A stretch of 10,315 nt of DNA. Source: Bacteroidota bacterium (GTDB taxonomy: Bacteria; Bacteroidota; Bacteroidia; Bacteroidales; GCA-2748055). Location of the stretch: the NCBI GenBank assembly GCA_030592605.1, contig JAUVIT010000031.1:1-10315 (forward strand), given 5' to 3'. The translations under genes were made by a program, and so were the position numbers. Under the pieces are notes generated by a model. The model ran no database searches and was not told the DNA's origin. It was given only the letters and a program-made list of their open reading frames with translations. This document shows, one piece after another, positions 7,404 to 10,315 of the stretch; position 1 is the stretch's first letter; every line of letters begins with the position of its first letter.

Positions 7404-8690
7404 ATGAGTAAAATTATTGGAATTGATTTAGGTACTACTAACTCCTGCGTATCGGTAATGGAAGGCAACGAACCAGTTGTAATCCCCAATAGCGAAGGAA
7501 AAAGGACCACCCCCTCCGTGGTGGCTTTTGTAGAGAACGGAGAGCGTAAAGTGGGTGACCCGGCCAAAAGGCAGGCCATCACCAACCCCACCAAGACAGT
7601 CTCCTCTATTAAGCGTTTCATGGGTGAGAGCTATGACAGGGTAAGTAAGGAAATTGCAAGGGTCCCGTATAAAGTGGTCAAAGGTGAAAACAACACCCCA
7701 CGTGTCCAGATTGACGACCGCAAATACTCTCCACAGGAGATCTCAGCCATGGTACTTCAGAAAATGAAGAAGACTGCAGAGGATTACCTTGGACATGAGG
7801 TCAAGGAGGCCGTTATTACTGTACCGGCTTATTTCAGCGACTCACAGCGCCAGGCTACTAAAGAAGCAGGAGAAATTGCAGGACTTCAGGTGAAGCGGAT
7901 TATCAACGAGCCTACTGCCGCCTCACTGGCATACGGACTTGATAAGAAGACTTCTGATCTTAAGATCGCAGTATTTGACCTGGGTGGAGGCACCTTTGAT
8001 ATCTCTATGCTTGAACTGGGTGATGGCGTATTTGAGGTTAAATCCACCAATGGCGATACCCACCTGGGTGGTGATGATTTCGACCAGGTAATTATCGACT
8101 GGCTGGCCGATGAGTTCAAGAAAGATGAAGGACTCGATCTGAAAAAGGATCCCATGGCCCTGCAGCGTTTGAAAGAGGCTGCTGAAAAAGCCAAGATCGA
8201 ACTCTCCAGTGCTACCCAGACCGAAATCAATCTTCCATATATCATGCCTGTGGATGGCGTACCCAAGCACCTTGTGAAAAGTCTGACCAGGGCCAAATTT
8301 GAGAGTCTGGCCGACAGCCTGATCCAGGCAGTCATTGGGCCTTGTAAAAAGGCACTGAAAGATTCAGGGCTGAGCCACAGCGAGATTAATGAGGTGATTC
8401 TTGTAGGTGGTTCCACACGCATCCCGGCAATCCAGAAAGTAGTTCAGGATTTCTTTGGGAAGGCTCCTTCCAAAGGGGTGAATCCCGACGAGGTTGTAGC
8501 AGTAGGAGCTGCCATCCAGGGTGGTGTACTTACCGGTGAAGTAAAAGATGTACTCTTGCTGGATGTTACACCTCTTTCACTGGGTATTGAAACCATGGGC
8601 AGTGTAAACACCAAGCTCATTGAGTCCAATACTACCATACCTACAAAAAAGACTCAGACTTTTACCACAGCTGCAGATAACCAGCCATAG
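7404..8690 (+). CDS. dnaK: DnaK (Hsp70) chaperone, N-terminal part ending at an in-frame TAG
   Basis: DnaK is the ATP-driven cytoplasmic chaperone that works with DnaJ and GrpE. This 428-residue part holds the whole nucleotide-binding domain: [12 protein letters not shown] at the start, [11 protein letters not shown] (phosphate 2 loop), LGGDDFDQ and LVGGSTRIP. It also holds the interdomain linker (VKDVLLLD) and the first strands of the substrate-binding beta domain ([11 protein letters not shown]). The frame then meets TAG at 8688-8690 (codon 429), after DNQP. Homologues usually have Ser, Gln or Ala here and read on into [10 protein letters not shown], and exactly that continues in the same frame after the TAG. 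As written, the product would lack half of the peptide-binding pocket and the whole lid. No Shine-Dalgarno site precedes ATG 7404. dnaJ and grpE are not adjacent. Confidence 0.95.
   Translation: MSKIIGIDLGTTNSCVSVMEGNEPVVIPNSEGKRTTPSVVAFVENGERKVGDPAKRQAITNPTKTVSSIKRFMGESYDRVSKEIARVPYKVVKGENNTPRVQIDDRKYSPQEISAMVLQKMKKTAEDYLGHEVKEAVITVPAYFSDSQRQATKEAGEIAGLQVKRIINEPTAASLAYGLDKKTSDLKIAVFDLGGGTFDISMLELGDGVFEVKSTNGDTHLGGDDFDQVIIDWLADEFKKDEGLDLKKDPMALQRLKEAAEKAKIELSSATQTEINLPYIMPVDGVPKHLVKSLTRAKFESLADSLIQAVIGPCKKALKDSGLSHSEINEVILVGGSTRIPAIQKVVQDFFGKAPSKGVNPDEVVAVGAAIQGGVLTGEVKDVLLLDVTPLSLGIETMGSVNTKLIESNTTIPTKKTQTFTTAADNQP
8688..8690 (+). other. In-frame amber codon inside dnaK
   Basis: TAG replaces the codon just before the pocket valine of the substrate-binding domain (the position before E. 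coli Val436 by manual alignment). One base change from TCG (Ser) or CAG (Gln) would create it. The frame is unbroken on both sides and no insertion or deletion is needed. It may be a sequencing error, a nonsense mutation or a readthrough site. Confidence 0.9.
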
Positions 8691-9314
8691 GTTGAGATTC
8701 ATGTGCTGCAGGGCGAAAGGTCCATGGCCAAGGATAACAAGACCATTGGACGCTTCCACCTGGATGGTATCCCGCCATCACCTCGTGGCCTCCCACAGAT
8801 TGAGGTCTCATTCGATATCGATGCAAACGGAATCCTGAATGTCTCAGCTAAGGATAAAGGGACCGGTAAAGAGCAGAGTATCCGTATTGAAGCTTCCTCC
8901 GGACTCTCCGACAGTGAAATCGAAAAGATGAAGAAGGAGGCTCAGGAGAACGAAGAAGCCGATAAGACAGCCAAGGAGCGTATTGACAAACTCAACGCAG
9001 CAGACAGCCTCATATTCCAGACGGAAAAGCAGCTTAAAGAGTTTGGTGAAAAGATCCCAGACGAGAAAAAAGCTCCCATTGAGGAGGCTCTTACTGGCTT
9101 GAAAGAGGCGCACAAAAGTGAGGATCTGGCTGCCATTGAACAGGCCACTGAGACCTTAAACACTGCATGGCAGGCTGCTTCACAGGATATGTATAATGCA
9201 CAGCAGCCAGGTGCCGAAGCCGGTCAGCCCGGCGACCCGGCTGAAGGTGAACCCGCTCCGGAAAAAGGAAGTGATGATGAGGTAACCGATGTGGATTTTG
9301 AGGAGGTAAAATAG
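8691..9314 (+). CDS. dnaK: DnaK C-terminal part (rest of substrate-binding domain, lid and tail) downstream of the TAG
   Basis: These 207 codons continue dnaK in the same frame after the TAG. They begin with [10 protein letters not shown] and go on through the substrate-binding beta strands ([34 protein letters not shown]). The helical lid follows (from about 8909), then a Gly/Pro/Glu-rich linker, and the acidic terminus DVDFEEVK. With the upstream part the total is about 636 residues, normal for DnaK, so the gene is complete apart from the one codon. If translation restarts, GTG 8703 or ATG 8724 (preceded by a GAAAGG stretch) are possible starts, but a fragment without the ATPase domain would not be a working chaperone. 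The stop is TAG, 23 bases before the terminator stem. Confidence 0.93.
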   Translation, partial: VEIHVLQGERSMAKDNKTIGRFHLDGIPPSPRGLPQIEVSFDIDANGILNVSAKDKGTGKEQSIRIEASSGLSDSEIEKMKKEAQENEEADKTAKERIDKLNAADSLIFQTEKQLKEFGEKIPDEKKAPIEEALTGLKEAHKSEDLAAIEQATETLNTAWQAASQDMYNAQQPGAEAGQPGDPAEGEPAPEKGSDDEVTDVDFEEVK

Positions 9315-9337
9315 ACCTATCATACACAATTGAGCTT

Positions 9338-9367
9338 AAGGCCGTCACCTGTGTGATGGCCTTTTTT
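9338..9367 (+). terminator. Intrinsic terminator after dnaK
   Basis: An 11-bp stem (AAGGCCGTCAC paired with GTGATGGCCTT, one G-T wobble) closes a CTGT loop and runs into a T-tract (TTTTTT at 9362-9367). It ends dnaK transcription and separates it from the next gene. Confidence 0.9.
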
Positions 9368-9370
9368 CAC

Positions 9371-9378
9371 TATATTTG
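9371..9378 (+). promoter_or_regulatory. Possible -7 box of the MORN-repeat gene
   Basis: TATATTTG matches the Bacteroidota TAnnTTTG box fully and ends 5 bases before the ATG at 9384. The -33 position lies inside the terminator stem and reads CCTG rather than TTTG, so support is partial. If used, the mRNA would have almost no leader. Confidence 0.35.
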
Positions 9379-9383
9379 GATCT

Positions 9384-10139
9384 ATGATCAGAGCACTGGC
9401 GATTTGTTTTTTGTTATTGGGGGCCCTCTCCTTGCAGGGGCAGAACCTGGTGGATGCAGAAGGTCGGAAAACAGGACACTGGAAGGCTGAATATCCAAAT
9501 GGACGTACCCTTTACGAAACTGATTTCGTGGAAGGCCGCCCGGTTGGAGAAATGCTTCGCTATTATGAAAATGGCGGGCTAAGGGCCCGCATGCTATTTG
9601 AAACAGAAGGTGAGCACAGTTATGTTTACCTGTTTTACTATAGCGGCTTACCAACGGCCGAAGGGTGGTATGTGGGTCAGGTCAAGGATTCGGTTTGGAC
9701 TTATTACTCTGAGTTTGATGGTTCTGTCAGGATCAGGGAGCACTATGTGGATGGGAAGCTAAATGGAACGACCCGATTCTACTACCCCGATGGAGGGATC
9801 TCCGAAGAGCTTGAGTGGAAGGATAATATAAAGGATGGGGCCTGGAAGCAGTACTATAAAAACGGTGTTCCAAGATTATCTGGCCATTATAAAAACGGAC
9901 TACTCCAGGGCTCCTACGAGGTGTTTTTCTCCGACAGTACCATAAAAATCAGGGGCGCCTACCTGGATAACAGATCACATGGGACATGGAGTTTTTATGA
10001 TGAAACAGGAAAAGAGGTTTATGCGCTGGATTATGTGATTGGAATTCCAGCCGATATGGAAAAGTATGAATTATGGGTCCAGGACTCCCTTAAGAAGTAC
10101 AAGCTTGTAACAGAACCCGAATTCAATCAACAATACTAG
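9384..10139 (+). CDS. Exported MORN/YwqK-type repeat protein
   Basis: A 251-residue protein with a signal peptide (about 1-19, likely cleavage LQG|Q before Gln20). After it come tandem repeats of about 20-25 residues of the MORN_2/YwqK type, with the pattern G-x-W-x-x-Y-x-x-NG-x-L/x-x-x-x-x-Y-x-(D/N)G. Examples are GHWKAEYPNG, LRYYENGGLRAR, TRFYYPDGGISEE, GAWKQYYKNGVPR, GSYEVFFSD and GTWSFYDETGKEV. Bacterial members are often annotated as YwqK-like 'antitoxins', but there is no toxin gene here and that label should not be taken as function; a beta-sheet binding or scaffold role is only an inference. The C-terminal 30 residues are not repetitive. Six bases separate its TAG stop from the next gene, so the two are likely cotranscribed. 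Confidence 0.85.
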   Translation: MIRALAICFLLLGALSLQGQNLVDAEGRKTGHWKAEYPNGRTLYETDFVEGRPVGEMLRYYENGGLRARMLFETEGEHSYVYLFYYSGLPTAEGWYVGQVKDSVWTYYSEFDGSVRIREHYVDGKLNGTTRFYYPDGGISEELEWKDNIKDGAWKQYYKNGVPRLSGHYKNGLLQGSYEVFFSDSTIKIRGAYLDNRSHGTWSFYDETGKEVYALDYVIGIPADMEKYELWVQDSLKKYKLVTEPEFNQQY

Positions 10140-10145
10140 CCCGTC

Positions 10146-10315
10146 ATGAGGAAGCTCAAACTGCTGGTAAGCATGATGCTTATATCGCTGGGAGTCCATT
10201 CCCAGGAAATTGCCCCCGGTGTATATTGGATCTATTTCAGCGATAAAGATGGAAACTCGTATCAGACCGATCAGCCTGATCAGTTTCTCTCAGAACGTTC
10301 GGTAAACAGGAGAGC
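10146..10315 (+). CDS. Exported protein, probable S8 (subtilisin-like) peptidase (partial, C-terminus outside window)
   Basis: Only 56 codons are visible. A signal peptide (MRKLKLLVSMMLISLGVHS) is followed by Gln20 as the likely mature N-terminus. Next comes a stretch with the pattern YWIYFSDKDGN and DQFLSERSVNRR, which resembles the region just after the signal peptide in many Bacteroidota S8 serine peptidases (YWVxFxDKxGxxYSL...PxxFLSxRAxxRR). The catalytic Asp, His and Ser would lie beyond the window, so the assignment rests on this N-terminal resemblance alone. Confidence 0.6.
   Translation, partial: MRKLKLLVSMMLISLGVHSQEIAPGVYWIYFSDKDGNSYQTDQPDQFLSERSVNRR

Noticed and set aside
7886..8422. 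178-codon open frame on the - strand
   Set aside because: It lies opposite the dnaK ATPase domain and is low-complexity and Ser-rich, as is typical of antisense shadows of a strongly coding gene.
8688..8690. TAG as a sense codon in a recoded genome
   Set aside because: panB, the DUF4251 gene, the MORN gene and dnaK itself all end in TAG at their expected lengths, so TAG acts as a stop in this genome.
9384..10139. Toxin-antitoxin module based on the YwqK-like 'antitoxin' label
   Set aside because: The protein is exported by a signal peptide and the neighbouring gene is a secreted peptidase-like protein, not a toxin.

Overview
The window looks like a piece of a Bacteroidota chromosome, most likely a Bacteroidales or Marinilabiliales-type bacterium. 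The evidence is a DUF4251 lipoprotein, a fused ribBA gene, a glucosaminidase-LysM hydrolase, a perfect Bacteroidota-type promoter (TTTG-N20-TATCTTTG) and exported proteins whose predicted mature N-terminus is Gln. Gene content is mostly housekeeping. I see no CRISPR array, tRNA, rRNA or intact mobile element.

Layout. (1) 1-2951, + strand: a compact overlapping cluster made of the C-terminal part of a family 2 membrane glycosyltransferase, ribBA (riboflavin precursors) and fmt (formylation of initiator tRNA). (2) 2917-3375, - strand: a small protein resembling only the N-terminal core-binding domain of a tyrosine recombinase, tail-to-tail with fmt. (3) 3376-3509: a divergent control region with a 15-bp palindrome and a strong promoter, serving a DUF4251 lipoprotein (3510-4007, +). 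(4) 4004-5017, -: an exported glucosaminidase with two LysM repeats, starting from a non-ATG codon. (5) 5178-5660, +: cytidine deaminase. (6) 5638-7187, -: panB followed by an RluA-type pseudouridine synthase, probably one transcript. (7) 7404-9314, +: dnaK, interrupted by an in-frame TAG at codon 429 and followed by a clear intrinsic terminator. (8) 9384-10315, +: an exported MORN/YwqK-type repeat protein and the start of an exported protein resembling S8 (subtilisin-like) peptidases.

The genes do not form one pathway. ribBA and panB make vitamin precursors (riboflavin, pantothenate), cdd works in pyrimidine salvage, fmt and the pseudouridine synthase act on RNA, DnaK is a chaperone, and the remaining genes encode envelope or secreted proteins. 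The two points most worth checking are the amber codon inside dnaK and the stand-alone recombinase-type domain with its operator-like palindrome. I did not find a convincing new multi-gene system.
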